Origin: Colwellia sp. MB3u-41
GTDB lineage: Bacteria > Pseudomonadota > Gammaproteobacteria > Enterobacterales > Alteromonadaceae
DNA: 64,000 bases
Direction: 5' to 3'
NCBI RefSeq assembly: GCF_014076845.1
Contig: NZ_JACGUT010000058.1
Coordinates: 186,001 to 250,000 of the forward strand
The translations under genes and the position numbers were made by a program. Positions 48,565-57,837 of the stretch are shown in pieces. A model generated the notes under the pieces. The model worked only from the letters and a program-made list of their open reading frames with translations. It was not told the origin of the DNA and did not search any database. Within the stretch, counting starts at the first letter, position 1; the number at the start of each line of letters is the position of its first letter.

Positions 48565-49426
48565 ATGAATATATTGCTTTCCCTGTTTACAATTATTATG
48601 GTTAAAAAAAGGATATATTTTGATTTCGCTGATTTGAAAAAATAAAAAGCAACTATGAGCAGAACGTTCAAAGCGTCTTACAACGATTCGAAGAATATAG
48701 CCACAGCCAGCAATTAAGAATTGACCAAGCCAATCAATCGACGATTGATAACCTTAAGTTGTCTCATCAAAAACATCTCGACCAACAAAATACACAAATT
48801 AAGCAATTAACTGATGACGTAAGTTATTACAAAGCGTAAATAGCGAAGCAACACCAAATAATAGGGCAGCTTTATAGTCGATATGATGCGGTAATGAGCT
48901 ATTTGCTAACAGAAAAAAGAAGAGACATTGATATTAAAGATATTTTTTCTGATGAAGACATCCAAAGCGATGGAAAAAGTGAATTTATTGAAGGTTTACA
49001 TCTCCCATCAAATAACAGCGAACTTAATAGTCAATGTAAACAGACCAACCAAAAGGCTGTAAAGACTCATATCAATGAGAGGGAAGGAAGCATTCAAAAA
49101 GAAAGCCCTTCAGCATTGGAGCAATGTGATGACAACTTGTTTGACCAAGCCATTTTTAAAAGACAATCTGGTGATGTTAAACAGGCGTTTCAATTATTTG
49201 AACAAGCCGCAAAACTCGGTTATGCAAAATCAATGGGAGCAATGGGTCGATCATTTTTTTAGGTGAAGGGATAGAAGAAGATCAAACAATGGGTTTAGCA
49301 TGGCTTATTCATGCAGCCAATCAAGCACTATCGCAGGCAGTTGCTCGCGTGAAGTATTTTCAAGAAAATAATCATGAACTTTATCAACAGGCTTGCACTG
49401 TATCGAAGCAATTAGCTATTTCCTAA
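48565..49426 (+). pseudogene. Broken coiled-coil/Sel1-repeat protein gene
   Basis: ATG 48565 has AAGG 7 nt upstream and reads MNILLSLFTIIM to DFADLKK before a stop. From 48633 another frame continues as a Gln-rich coiled coil (QSVLQRFEEYSHSQQLR) to an in-frame TAA at 48837. It then resumes IAKQHQIIGQLYSRYD through a low-complexity stretch to a Sel1-type repeat (AFQLFEQAAKLGYAKSMG). A frameshift in a run of seven Ts (49254-49260) precedes the last part GEGIEEDQTMGLAWLIHAA. So at least two frameshifts and one nonsense change are present. The ancestral product would have been about 285 residues. Apart from about 120 to 165 bp at each end with no visible gene, this fills the 48399-49547 gap. Confidence 0.8.
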
Positions 49427-49547
49427 CATTGTAATTTATGTGATTTTTAAGCGATAAATTTTTTAACTAACCTAAACCCAATGTGTATATTGTATAAAGT
49501 AACCGTGTCATAATACACACATACATACACGACTTTTGGAACATTAA

Positions 49548-50792
49548 ATGACGCAAAAAATGACGATAGGTGTAGGTGGCTCTGATGCAGGAACTGAACT
49601 AGCTAAACTTAACAATATGACAGCTGATGTTCAGCCTATCTCCTCAAACGAGTTTAAAGCACGTATTGCTAAAGCCCAACAATTAATGAAAGCTAATAAT
49701 ATTGAGGCGACTTACTTAGACGCGGGCACTAACCTCTATTATTTTACGGGTACTAAATGGTATGCCAGTGAGCGCATGGTGGGAGCAATCATTCCACAAC
49801 AAGGCGAAATCCAGTACATTACCCCCTACTTTGAAGTAAATACCTTAAATCAGTATATGACCATAAAAGGTAAAATTAATGGTTGGCAAGAACATGAAAG
49901 CCCTTACCAATTATTTATTGAAACCTTAAAAAATATGGGCATTAACTCAGGAACCATTGCGCTTGACGAATCAACGGCATTTTTTATTGCTGACGGCATA
50001 AAACAATGCGCCGACAATAGTAATAATAATTATCAACTTATTGATGCAAAAGCAGTTACTGCAGGATGTCGTAGTGAAAAGTCTTCATTTGAAATAGCCT
50101 TATTGCAAAAGGCTAAAAATATGACGATGGAAGTTCATAAAGCGGTGGCAAGAATATTAACTTCTGGGATAAGTACTCAAGAAGTCACTGACTTTATTAA
50201 TCAAGCACACATAAAGGTGGGATCCCCTGCTGGTTCATACTTTTGTATCGTTTTATTTGGTGAAGATTCATCCTATCCACACGGCGTAAAAACCCCTAAA
50301 ACCTTAGAACTCAATGACATCGTGTTAATTGATACCGGTTGCCATGTAGAAGGGTATAACTCAGATATCACCAGAACCTATGTTTTTGGTGAAGCGAGCC
50401 CCCGTCAACGTGAAATGTGGCTACTTGAAAAGAATGCACAAAAAAGTGCTTTTGATGCAGCAAAGCTTGGCGTTCCTTGTGGCGATGTTGATATTGCAGC
50501 CCGTGACTATTTAGCAAGCCAAGAAATGGGCCCCGATTATCAAACACCAGGTTGTCCACACAGAACCGGCCATGGTGTAGGTTTAGACATTCATGAATGG
50601 CCTTACTTAGTGCGTAGTGATAAAACGCCACTTACTATTGGAATGTGTTTCTCGAATGAACCCATGTTGGTATTACCGAACGAATTTGGCATTCGCCTTG
50701 AAGATCATTTTTATATGAGTGAGCACGGCGCCAAGTGGTTTACAGAGCCTTCATATTCAATTGATGATCCGTTTGGATTAGTCAAAGGTTAG
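49548..50792 (+). CDS. M24-family Xaa-Pro aminopeptidase-like metallopeptidase
   Basis: The 414-residue protein has a creatinase-like N-terminal domain and a pita-bread catalytic domain. The five metal ligands can be placed: two Asp in DTGCHVEGYNSDITR, His in RTGHGVGLDIHE, Glu in SNEPML and Glu in RLEDHFY. It probably removes N-terminal residues before proline. It is monocistronic. The first 20 residues look like a cytoplasmic extension, and MTIGV at codon 5 is an alternative start. Confidence 0.92.
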   Translation: MTQKMTIGVGGSDAGTELAKLNNMTADVQPISSNEFKARIAKAQQLMKANNIEATYLDAGTNLYYFTGTKWYASERMVGAIIPQQGEIQYITPYFEVNTLNQYMTIKGKINGWQEHESPYQLFIETLKNMGINSGTIALDESTAFFIADGIKQCADNSNNNYQLIDAKAVTAGCRSEKSSFEIALLQKAKNMTMEVHKAVARILTSGISTQEVTDFINQAHIKVGSPAGSYFCIVLFGEDSSYPHGVKTPKTLELNDIVLIDTGCHVEGYNSDITRTYVFGEASPRQREMWLLEKNAQKSAFDAAKLGVPCGDVDIAARDYLASQEMGPDYQTPGCPHRTGHGVGLDIHEWPYLVRSDKTPLTIGMCFSNEPMLVLPNEFGIRLEDHFYMSEHGAKWFTEPSYSIDDPFGLVKG

Positions 50793-50870
50793 TTATCATT
50801 AAACAGAATGAACCATCATATTCGTTATTGACTCATTCGTTTTTGCCTTATCTTTAGAGTAATATTGTCG

Positions 50871-50898
50871 CATTAGCCAAATAATTGTTTGGCTAATG
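50871..50898 (+). other. Perfect 11-bp hairpin between M24 peptidase and yciB
   Basis: CATTAGCCAAA pairs with TTTGGCTAATG around TAATTG. No T tract follows, so a simple terminator is unlikely. It lies 57 nt before the yciB ATG. Confidence 0.6.
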
Positions 50899-50954
50899 GG
50901 TAAGCATTGCGTAGAATTAGATTACTTTTAAACCTAGGTTGAAAATTTATTACT

Positions 50955-51545
50955 ATGCATGCTTTGTTTGAATATCTTCCTCTGGTTGTTTTTTTTATTG
51001 TTTATAAGTTTGTTGATATCTATTGGGCGACAGGCTCTTTAATCATTCTTGCTGGTGCGCAAATAATTTACTATCTTATTAAAAAAGAAACCATTCCAAA
51101 GCGTACTTTAATATTTTTTGTGCTTATTGCCGTATTTGGTGGTTTAACTATATTTTTGCACGACGATACTTTTCTTAAATGGAAAGTTACCATCATCAAT
51201 TTATTTTTTGCTATTGCTCTCCTCGTTAGTGATAAAATCTTCAAAAAAAATATCATCAAAGACTTCCTTAACGAGGCATTATCTTTACCTGACAATATTT
51301 GGGGAAAACTGAACTTAGCTTGGGCTTTATTCTTTGCATTGTGCGCTGTATTAAATTTATACGTTGCCTTTAATTTTGACCAAGATACTTGGGTAAACTT
51401 TAAAGTGTTTGGTTTAACCGCTTTAATGTTTGTTTTCTCTATTGGTTCAGTTTTATTATTATCAAAACATTTACCTGATGATGAAGACAACCCCAACAGT
51501 AAATGTGATAAAACAATTGAAGAAAAAAATAATCGCTTAAAGTAA
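50955..51545 (+). CDS. yciB: YciB/IspZ inner-membrane protein (septation-related)
   Basis: The 196-residue protein has five or six membrane helices and the family landmarks LFEYLPLVVFFIVYK, WKVTIINLFFAIALL, LSLPDNIWGKLNLAWALFF and DTWVNFKVFG. YciB contributes to envelope integrity and cell-division complexes; the precise activity is not settled. yciI follows by 28 nt, as in E. coli. Confidence 0.93.
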   Translation: MHALFEYLPLVVFFIVYKFVDIYWATGSLIILAGAQIIYYLIKKETIPKRTLIFFVLIAVFGGLTIFLHDDTFLKWKVTIINLFFAIALLVSDKIFKKNIIKDFLNEALSLPDNIWGKLNLAWALFFALCAVLNLYVAFNFDQDTWVNFKVFGLTALMFVFSIGSVLLLSKHLPDDEDNPNSKCDKTIEEKNNRLK

Positions 51546-51573
51546 CTATCACCCCTAAATTGTGGAAAATAAA

Positions 51574-51876
51574 ATGTTTTATCTTATATATTCAGAAGAT
51601 GTAGAAAATAGCTTATCATTAAGAATGTCGGTACGTGAGCAGCACTTAACACGTTTAAGAGAATTACAAGACCAAGGGCGCTTATTAATTGCCGGCCCTT
51701 GTCCAGCTATAGATAATGAAAACCCAGGAGAGGCAGGCTTTACTGGCTCTCTCATTGTTGCTGAATTTAAGAGTTTAATAGCAGCACAAGCATGGGCTGA
51801 TAAAGACCCTTATATTACAGCAGGTGTATATAAAAAGGTAACTGTAAAACCTTACAAAAAAGTACTGCCTGCATAA
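51574..51876 (+). CDS. yciI: YciI family protein
   Basis: This 100-residue protein closely matches E. coli Yci[51 protein letters not shown] and [14 protein letters not shown]. The conserved His and Asp of the family are present. Its function is not firmly known; the fold is a ferredoxin-like dimer. A GTG at 51562 would add four residues, but ATG 51574 matches homologues. It is co-transcribed with yciB. Confidence 0.93.
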   Translation: MFYLIYSEDVENSLSLRMSVREQHLTRLRELQDQGRLLIAGPCPAIDNENPGEAGFTGSLIVAEFKSLIAAQAWADKDPYITAGVYKKVTVKPYKKVLPA

Positions 51877-51939
51877 ACTACGTTATTTATTATAACGTTA
51901 TATATAATTCCATCATTTAAGAAAGTATTTAGAAATTTA

Positions 51940-52353
51940 ATGAAGAGTATGATGACCAAAATTTTCACTTACAGCTTAATGTTAGTTTTTTGCTTTTTAT
52001 CGACAGTTAGCTACGCCAAAAAGTCGATTGAGCACTGTGAAACAACACAAGATACCACATCAGGATTATCAAGCTGTTTAGATGTAGTCAAAGAAGCAGT
52101 AGACAGAGAATTACAAACTTGGATAAACAACCAAGTTTTTATTCTTGAAGAATTTGCATTGGCAACAGGGCGACGAGCTGCATTAGATATGTTTAAGCGT
52201 TCTCAACGTAATTTTATCACGTTTAGAGAAAATGACTGCCGATGGCAGTACCTTGCTATTTCACCTGGCACAGGTGCAGCTTCGGCCTACAAAAAATGTT
52301 ATATATTAGCCAGTAAAAGTCGTATTAAAGAGCTAGAGGTCATTAACCCCTAA
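51940..52353 (+). CDS. LprI-like (DUF1311) secreted protein
   Basis: A 137-residue exported protein with a signal peptide (about 1-26, ending VSYA). The mature domain has four Cys, in the LprI/DUF1311 pattern, including SSCLDVV, FKRSQRNFITFRENDCRW and AYKKCYILASKSRIKEL. Some members inhibit host lysozyme; here the role is unknown. It lies 63 nt after yciI and may be transcribed with it. Confidence 0.8.
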   Translation: MKSMMTKIFTYSLMLVFCFLSTVSYAKKSIEHCETTQDTTSGLSSCLDVVKEAVDRELQTWINNQVFILEEFALATGRRAALDMFKRSQRNFITFRENDCRWQYLAISPGTGAASAYKKCYILASKSRIKELEVINP

Positions 52354-52404
52354 CGCTATTTTTTCAGTCTAGTAAACGGCTATATAACCATTACTGGGTT
52401 GAAA

Positions 52405-52797
52405 TTATTGAGCAATCAAAATATCGAATTCTGGCATTGCCTGTATAACTTTTTTTACTGTACAAGTATTTGCTGAAACCATTAATGCTTTTTTATATTT
52501 CTCTGGAAAGTTATCGGGTAACTGAACACGTATAGAAAATTTCTTTTGATATTTATTTTCACCAATAGGGGTATCATCTTGAAAAACTTTAATACCGTCA
52601 GTACTGATATCACGCTGTTGACAAAACTTACGAATATAAAAAGCGGCACACAAAGGCATACTAGCAAGAAAATAATCTAAAGGCTCTGGATGATTAGCTC
52701 GACCTCCGGCGGTAATACTTTGATCACTTATAATTTCATGCTCGCCAAAAATTGCTTTAAGTGCTTGTCCCTCAAGCATGTTGACTTCAATTCTCAT
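52405..52797 (-). CDS. OsmC-family protein
   Basis: The 130-residue OsmC/Ohr-fold protein has GGRANHPEPLDYFLASMPLC and the second Cys in VSANTCTVKK. These are the two cysteines used by organic-hydroperoxide reductases of this superfamily, although the LCAAF context fits general OsmC-like proteins rather than Ohr. AAAGGA lies 9 nt before the ATG. It is 41 nt downstream of the six-gene two-component operon on the same strand and could be its seventh gene. Confidence 0.85.
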   Translation of the reverse strand: MRIEVNMLEGQALKAIFGEHEIISDQSITAGGRANHPEPLDYFLASMPLCAAFYIRKFCQQRDISTDGIKVFQDDTPIGENKYQKKFSIRVQLPDNFPEKYKKALMVSANTCTVKKVIQAMPEFDILIAQ

Positions 52798-52838
52798 ATT
52801 TAATATTCCTTTGAATAATGTAAGTTAATGGTTAAGAA

Positions 52839-53582
52839 TTAACGTTTGAAAATTTTTATTTTTAATAATTGATAAATAACCCAATAAATAATACCTGCTA
52901 TAAGACTAAGAGAAAGCGCAATCGCAGCAAATAAGTCAGGTGCTTTCATTAAGCTACTCATTAACGACTCTTGGTAATAAAAAAACCATTGGTGATCATC
53001 AGGAAAGACCAAGGTATGCAAATAATAAAAGATATCTGTTAAGCCAAAGAGCCCAAAGATAGCGAATATCACAACGGTTGGTATAATTACCGCGGTGTAT
53101 TTTTGCTTTTTACTGGGTTCGGGAGATTTTACGTAGTAAATGACCCCAATTGTAATAAGTAGTAAGAAAATATTAATAAAGGATACCAAACGTAATTGGC
53201 TAACCAAATGACTAACATCTTGTAAATGCACCACTTCTGACATTGTTAATAAAGTCTTATAGTGGTTATCTTTATTTAAATAATTTAGCGTTGCTAGATG
53301 CTTACCGTTACTGTTAATTTCATCAACTATTTCGTTAAAAATTTGTATATGTTGTTGAGTGCTCGTGCTGGCAAAATCTTGTTTACCTTTGGTATTTTGT
53401 GGCGTATAGGTTTTTATTGTTTGTTCAATATTAAGTTGTTCATACCAAAACCCATAAAAGAAGTTAACACTTTTATTCACTTGCCAACTTAACCCTAGTG
53501 AAAAGATTAATAAGAACAAGCAGCAGCTCAGCCATAAAAGAACAGCCCCCCTCCTCTTACTTGTCAGTGAACGATTATTCAT
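52839..53582 (-). CDS. DUF1461-like integral membrane protein
   Basis: The 247-residue protein has a first membrane helix near residues 12-34, a periplasmic domain of about 95 residues, and three further helices. A FYYLHTLVFPDDHQWFFYYQ segment resembles the DUF1461 family. I cannot assign a function. Its ATG overlaps the stop codon of the barrel gene upstream (TAATG), so it is translated with that operon. Confidence 0.65.
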   Translation of the reverse strand: MNNRSLTSKRRGAVLLWLSCCLFLLIFSLGLSWQVNKSVNFFYGFWYEQLNIEQTIKTYTPQNTKGKQDFASTSTQQHIQIFNEIVDEINSNGKHLATLNYLNKDNHYKTLLTMSEVVHLQDVSHLVSQLRLVSFINIFLLLITIGVIYYVKSPEPSKKQKYTAVIIPTVVIFAIFGLFGLTDIFYYLHTLVFPDDHQWFFYYQESLMSSLMKAPDLFAAIALSLSLIAGIIYWVIYQLLKIKIFKR

Positions 53583-54286
53583 TAAAATTCATATTCAATA
53601 GCCACACGTAAAATATGATCTTTGCTTTTACCATTAAGGCCCGTGATAAAGCCTAATTCCCACTTTAACTGTTTTTGTCCAGCAAAGCGTTGTATTCCCA
53701 TGAAAGCTGGACCGATACCAACATAGTCTTCACCTGAATATAATTCAATTGCTGGTTGGAACTGTGGTAACCAACGATAACGATATTGAGCACGAAATTC
53801 CATTTCTATTTCATTTTGAATGTCATTACCCCATTCATAAATCAAAAATGCATTGATACTTAAACTGGTACGGCCTATTTCTTTTTCAAACAGTAAACCT
53901 GAAGTGACTTCCCAACTGTCTTTATTATGCTCTTTTTCAACTTCAAAAAGCATGCCCCAATCAGCCCAATATTCACCTTGTTCCGTTAACATCCAACGCG
54001 TTTCAATTTCGTAAGCAGACACACCAAAATTGCCATCGACATCACGTTCACCCACGATATAGAGTTCTACCATCATATTATCAAATACCGACTGTCCATA
54101 CGCAAAGCGCTGAGCTAAATCATTGGTGTTATCCGTTTGGTGAGATAATAGCCGCCACTCAACTTCCTTTTCATTAGGTAAAACATAAGGATGATAAACT
54201 TTGTCGACGACAACACCATCAGCGAAGGTGAAACTGCTATAGAAACAATTAAACAGTAATGCTAAAGCATAAAGTGCTTTTTTCAT
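53582..54286 (-). CDS. Putative outer-membrane beta-barrel protein
   Basis: A 234-residue protein with a signal peptide (about 1-22, SFTFADG). Alternating polar and hydrophobic strands follow (WGMLFEVEKE, SGLLFEKEIG, GIGPAFMGIQRF, WELGFITGLNG), and it ends in Phe (RVAIEYEF), as expected for an outer-membrane barrel. No family was recognised. The ATG overlaps the permease gene stop (ATGA). Its place in the operon suggests it works in the envelope with the cupredoxin and FTR1-like protein. Confidence 0.7.
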   Translation of the reverse strand: MKKALYALALLFNCFYSSFTFADGVVVDKVYHPYVLPNEKEVEWRLLSHQTDNTNDLAQRFAYGQSVFDNMMVELYIVGERDVDGNFGVSAYEIETRWMLTEQGEYWADWGMLFEVEKEHNKDSWEVTSGLLFEKEIGRTSLSINAFLIYEWGNDIQNEIEMEFRAQYRYRWLPQFQPAIELYSGEDYVGIGPAFMGIQRFAGQKQLKWELGFITGLNGKSKDHILRVAIEYEF

Positions 54287-55080
54287 GATATAACGTCCTT
54301 AAAGCGAAATAGTCGCCAAGGTTTGCTGGGGAGTTGACACCAAAAAAGTGCCGTTAGCAAAGCAGTAAAATAAAGGCCAATTTGCAGTAATGTGGGACTT
54401 GCATCGTAACCCAATAAAGCTTTCAAAAAATGTCCTAATTCAGACTTTTCTCTGACAATAAAGTTGAGATCAAAAATCATCCGGCTACTCGGTAAAAAAT
54501 CAATTTGTAATAATAAATCACTCGTCTTATTGAATAATCCGCAAGCAAAAAGGATGAAAATAAGTTCAGTACTTCGAGCATAGAAACGTTCATTGAGAAA
54601 CAAGCAGAAAAAATACAATAAAATACTAATGCTAATACAAATACCGACACCTAGCACAACACCAATAAAAAGAGTATTAACGACATTGGCTTGCGACCAA
54701 TACCCGAGAAAGTAAATAAGAAAGGTAGTGCCTTGAAGCATAATAAGACATGCCAAAATAGCAGTAGCATATAAAGAATTTTTACATTCGCTTAGGGTAT
54801 TTTCAATTTTATTTGAGGTATTAATAAAACCCAAAATCAATATATACACAAGTACATGCGTACTGGCATAAAACCATTCAAGCCCCGTATCATCAAATAA
54901 TTGGCTGATTACATCGATGCAGAGCCAAAGTAGTAACATTAAAAAAACACCAATTACTGCGCCACTAAAGAGCGTAAAGCCAGATAAGTGAAACTTACTT
55001 TTAATCGACAACAACAATGCGAGTACTATAAAAACAACGAGGCTATTACTCAAAAACAAGAGAACAGTATTAATCAACAT
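54283..55080 (-). CDS. FTR1-family permease homologue lacking the REGLE motifs
   Basis: The 265-residue, seven-helix protein aligns with EfeU/FTR1. The clearest part is the C-terminus: ILFACGLFNKTSDLLLQIDF and FLKALLGYDASPTLLQIGLY match the FDMS...GIFGYQEAPS region of EfeU. The iron-binding REGLE motifs are missing: the first helix reads LFLSNSLVVFIV and the fourth LQGTTFLIYFLGY. It is unlikely to be a normal ferric permease. It is coupled to the cupredoxin gene (TAATG) and the barrel gene (ATGA). Confidence 0.72.
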   Translation of the reverse strand: MLINTVLLFLSNSLVVFIVLALLLSIKSKFHLSGFTLFSGAVIGVFLMLLLWLCIDVISQLFDDTGLEWFYASTHVLVYILILGFINTSNKIENTLSECKNSLYATAILACLIMLQGTTFLIYFLGYWSQANVVNTLFIGVVLGVGICISISILLYFFCLFLNERFYARSTELIFILFACGLFNKTSDLLLQIDFLPSSRMIFDLNFIVREKSELGHFLKALLGYDASPTLLQIGLYFTALLTALFWCQLPSKPWRLFRFKDVIS

Positions 55081-55490
55081 TAAGCTCCTCCTGGTTTATT
55101 TTCTTGCAGAGGTTTTACTCTTTTATTACGCTCTGGAGTAGATGTAACCACAATAGTCCCTTTCGCACTATTAGGGTTAAATTCACCAAAGAACTGATAC
55201 TTTCCTTCAGGTAATGGACCAATAAAAATAACCGCTTTCTTGTTTGGAAAAATAACCTTTTCTCGATTTAAATCAAAACTGTCAAACTCTTCAGGTGTTG
55301 TATCACGATTATAAATAATGAGTTTAATTTTTTCATTAGCGGGAATTTTTATCACGGATGGGGAAAATAAGTGATCTTTTAACTCTACAATGTATTCAAC
55401 ACGCTTAGCCCATACATTAAGACTCAAAATTAAAGACATAAAAAGGCTAATAATACTGATTTTCTTTATAAAAACAGAGCACAATTTCAC
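55080..55490 (-). CDS. Exported cupredoxin-like protein, FTR1-cluster type
   Basis: A 136-residue protein with a signal peptide (about 1-28, ending NVWAK) and a cupredoxin fold: IKIPANEKIKLIIYNRD, TPEEFDSFDLNREKVI, and GKYQFFGEFNPNSAKGTIVV. Family members next to FTR1 usually have His in the EEFES-H and GEFH positions; here these are Phe and Asn. The metal site therefore seems lost. The start is GTG, overlapping the histidine kinase stop (GTGA), with AGAGG 7 nt upstream. Confidence 0.78.
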   Translation of the reverse strand: MKLCSVFIKKISIISLFMSLILSLNVWAKRVEYIVELKDHLFSPSVIKIPANEKIKLIIYNRDTTPEEFDSFDLNREKVIFPNKKAVIFIGPLPEGKYQFFGEFNPNSAKGTIVVTSTPERNKRVKPLQENKPGGA

Positions 55491-56893
55491 GTATTATCCT
55501 CTTGTTTTTGTTCACGCTGATTTAATTTCATATTACTGTACTGAGCCTTTTGAGGAAAGGTTACTAACACTTTAAGCCCATTTAATTGCGTTGATTTTGC
55601 TAAGGTTATTTTCCCTTGATGTAATTTAACAATATGCTGAACAATGGCTAAACCTAAACCACACCCTACAACAGTTGATTGATGGCTATCACCACCAACA
55701 CGATAAAAACGGTCAAAAACCCTGTCGTATTCACTTTGTTTAATACCAGGACCAGAGTCTTCGACGATTAGCGTAAAGCTTTGTTCATTAACCTGTGTTT
55801 TCACCAATATTTTCCCACCATTGGGCGTATATTTGCAGGCATTACCAATTAAGTTTTTAACTAAGGTAAGTAGAGCAAATTCATTTGCGTAAATTGTAGA
55901 AACTTGGCTTTCAAGTGAAATTTCGTGCTGATGTTTCATTATTTCAGGGTATAAATCGCTGATCACCTGTTGTAATAAAGCCTGTAGCTCAAGTTGAGTA
56001 ACTGCCATGATAAGTTGATCGGGATTGGTACGATTAAGCGTTAATATTTGATCAACAACATGTGCCATTCGGTCAACACTTTGGCCTAATTGCATGAGAG
56101 AAACTTGCCCGTCATTGTCGAGTTTTTTACTTTGGGTCATTTGTAAATTGTGCACATTAATTTTAAGCACACTTAATGGAGTTCTTAGCTCATGCGCTGC
56201 ATCTGAGGCAAAATGACGTTCACGGGTAAAAGCAGATGATAAACGCTCAAATAATAAATTAAGTGTGTGAATCACAGGTTGTAATTCTTTTGTTGATGTT
56301 ACACTTGAAAGCTTTGACAAGTCATTTATTTTTTTTCCTGAGAGCTCTCTTCGTAAAACAGTCAAAGGCTTTAAAGCTTGGCGAATTGCCATAAAAATAA
56401 ATAACGCAATAACGGGAATAACCAAAATAATAGGTGTCACCGCAGACAAAATGACGTCTTGTGCTAACGAAAATCTTTGTTCAAGCGGTTGAGCAACAAG
56501 TACCCTTTTTTGAGGTAATTGTTCTTTGGTTGTTTCAATAAATACTCGCCAACGCTGCCCTAGAAAATTCAGGTCAGTGAACCCCGAAGGTAAGTCAGTT
56601 AATAGCATCTGAGGCGCATTATTAGTCCGTAATAATAAGGTTTCATTATTGAATAATTGGTAAGCTATGTGGTCAGAAGGTATAACGGTTGCATTACTGG
56701 CTGAACTTTCCAAGGCACTTTTATTATAAGTTGCCGATGTCGCGAGTAACGTTTTCCCTATAATTTGTAATTGTTCATCAAACAAATCATTTGCCTGACT
56801 CATACTCGCCTTATAACCTTGTATAGCAGCAAGAAATGTTACCAACGTGATAATTGACAATAGTATAAGGACTAAATAACGGCGAATAGACAT
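55487..56893 (-). CDS. QseC/PmrB-like sensor histidine kinase
   Basis: The 468-residue kinase has membrane helices at about 8-26 and 158-177 enclosing a periplasmic domain of about 130 residues. A HAMP-like linker leads to the H-box FASDAAHELRTPLSVLK, the N-box LVKNLIGNACKYTPNGG, and the G-boxes VEDSGPGIK and GCGLGLAIVQHIV. It phosphorylates the regulator encoded just upstream; the TAATG overlap couples them. The signal is unknown. Confidence 0.93.
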   Translation of the reverse strand: MSIRRYLVLILLSIITLVTFLAAIQGYKASMSQANDLFDEQLQIIGKTLLATSATYNKSALESSASNATVIPSDHIAYQLFNNETLLLRTNNAPQMLLTDLPSGFTDLNFLGQRWRVFIETTKEQLPQKRVLVAQPLEQRFSLAQDVILSAVTPIILVIPVIALFIFMAIRQALKPLTVLRRELSGKKINDLSKLSSVTSTKELQPVIHTLNLLFERLSSAFTRERHFASDAAHELRTPLSVLKINVHNLQMTQSKKLDNDGQVSLMQLGQSVDRMAHVVDQILTLNRTNPDQLIMAVTQLELQALLQQVISDLYPEIMKHQHEISLESQVSTIYANEFALLTLVKNLIGNACKYTPNGGKILVKTQVNEQSFTLIVEDSGPGIKQSEYDRVFDRFYRVGGDSHQSTVVGCGLGLAIVQHIVKLHQGKITLAKSTQLNGLKVLVTFPQKAQYSNMKLNQREQKQEDNT

Positions 56894-57552
56894 TAAGTTT
56901 TATTCACCGTATAACCTACGCCTCTTACTGTTTTTATAAAGTGATCCGGCAGTTTTTTGCGTAAGTTATGAATATGAACCTCTACAGCATTGCTTGCCAC
57001 TTCTTCACCCCATTCATATAAACGCGATTCAATTTGTTCCCTTGATTGAATTCTACCTGCATTTTCCATCAATGCTTTTAGCACCATGTATTCTTTTTTC
57101 GACGCTTTGAGTTCATCCTCTTCAATAAAAATTTTATGTGCAGTAGTGTCAATCACCACTTGTGAACAAATAATTAATGCTGATTCAGCGGTACCTAACC
57201 GACGTTCAATCACTCTAAGGCGTGCTAAGAGCTCACTAATCTCAAAAGGTTTAACCAAATAATCGTCTGCGCCAAAATCTAAGCCTTTGATTTTATCTTC
57301 AAGTGAATCTCTTGCCGTAAGGATGATCACAGGAATATCAAGCTTGCGATCACGAGTACGCTTAAGTATTTCTAAACCGTCAATATCAGGTAAGCCTAGA
57401 TCAAGAATCACTAAGTCTTGATCTATGACAGCCAGCGCTGAAATTGCCGCATTGCCATTATCAACATGATTAACAACAAAACCTTCATGGCGAAGTGACT
57501 GCTGCAGCCCTAAAGCTAATGGCATGTCGTCTTCAACTAACAATATACGCAT
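56893..57552 (-). CDS. OmpR-family response regulator, QseB/PmrA-like
   Basis: The 219-residue regulator has a receiver domain (MRILLVEDDMPLALGLQQ, acceptor Asp in LVILDLGLPDIDG, Thr in IILTARDS, Lys in YLVKPFE). The winged-helix DNA-binding domain has LMENAGRIQSREQIESRLY and VEVHIHNLRKKLP. The frame opens at 57609, but ATG 57552 has AAGGA 5 nt upstream and is the usual start. A QseB/PmrA-type half-site pair lies upstream at 57838-57854, consistent with autoregulation. Confidence 0.94.
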   Translation of the reverse strand: MRILLVEDDMPLALGLQQSLRHEGFVVNHVDNGNAAISALAVIDQDLVILDLGLPDIDGLEILKRTRDRKLDIPVIILTARDSLEDKIKGLDFGADDYLVKPFEISELLARLRVIERRLGTAESALIICSQVVIDTTAHKIFIEEDELKASKKEYMVLKALMENAGRIQSREQIESRLYEWGEEVASNAVEVHIHNLRKKLPDHFIKTVRGVGYTVNKT

Positions 57553-57837
57553 ATGTTTCCTTGAATGATTAAACCGACAACTATTATTTTTATTAATTAA
57601 AGACAACATATACCGACTTTCGATATTTTGTGGGAAGAATTATTTTCCACTCGCTATCTATCTTTAAGATAAGTTTATTGCACAAAAAACAAATACAGTG
57701 GCCTGCTTATATTCTCGCTCATCAGACAAAGTTTCTCTATAAAAATAAATAATACCAAACTTCGTTAATCATTAGGTGATATATGCCATCGTATATTTTA
57801 TTTGATTACAGGTGCTGAAAAAAAATAACAAACTTTT

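Noticed and set aside
49251-49262. Programmed -1 frameshift producing a full Sel1 protein
   Set aside because: The same gene also has an upstream nonsense codon and another frame break, so decay is the simpler explanation.
54283-55080. Functional high-affinity iron permease
   Set aside because: Both REGLE motifs are missing, so only the fold and not the function is called.
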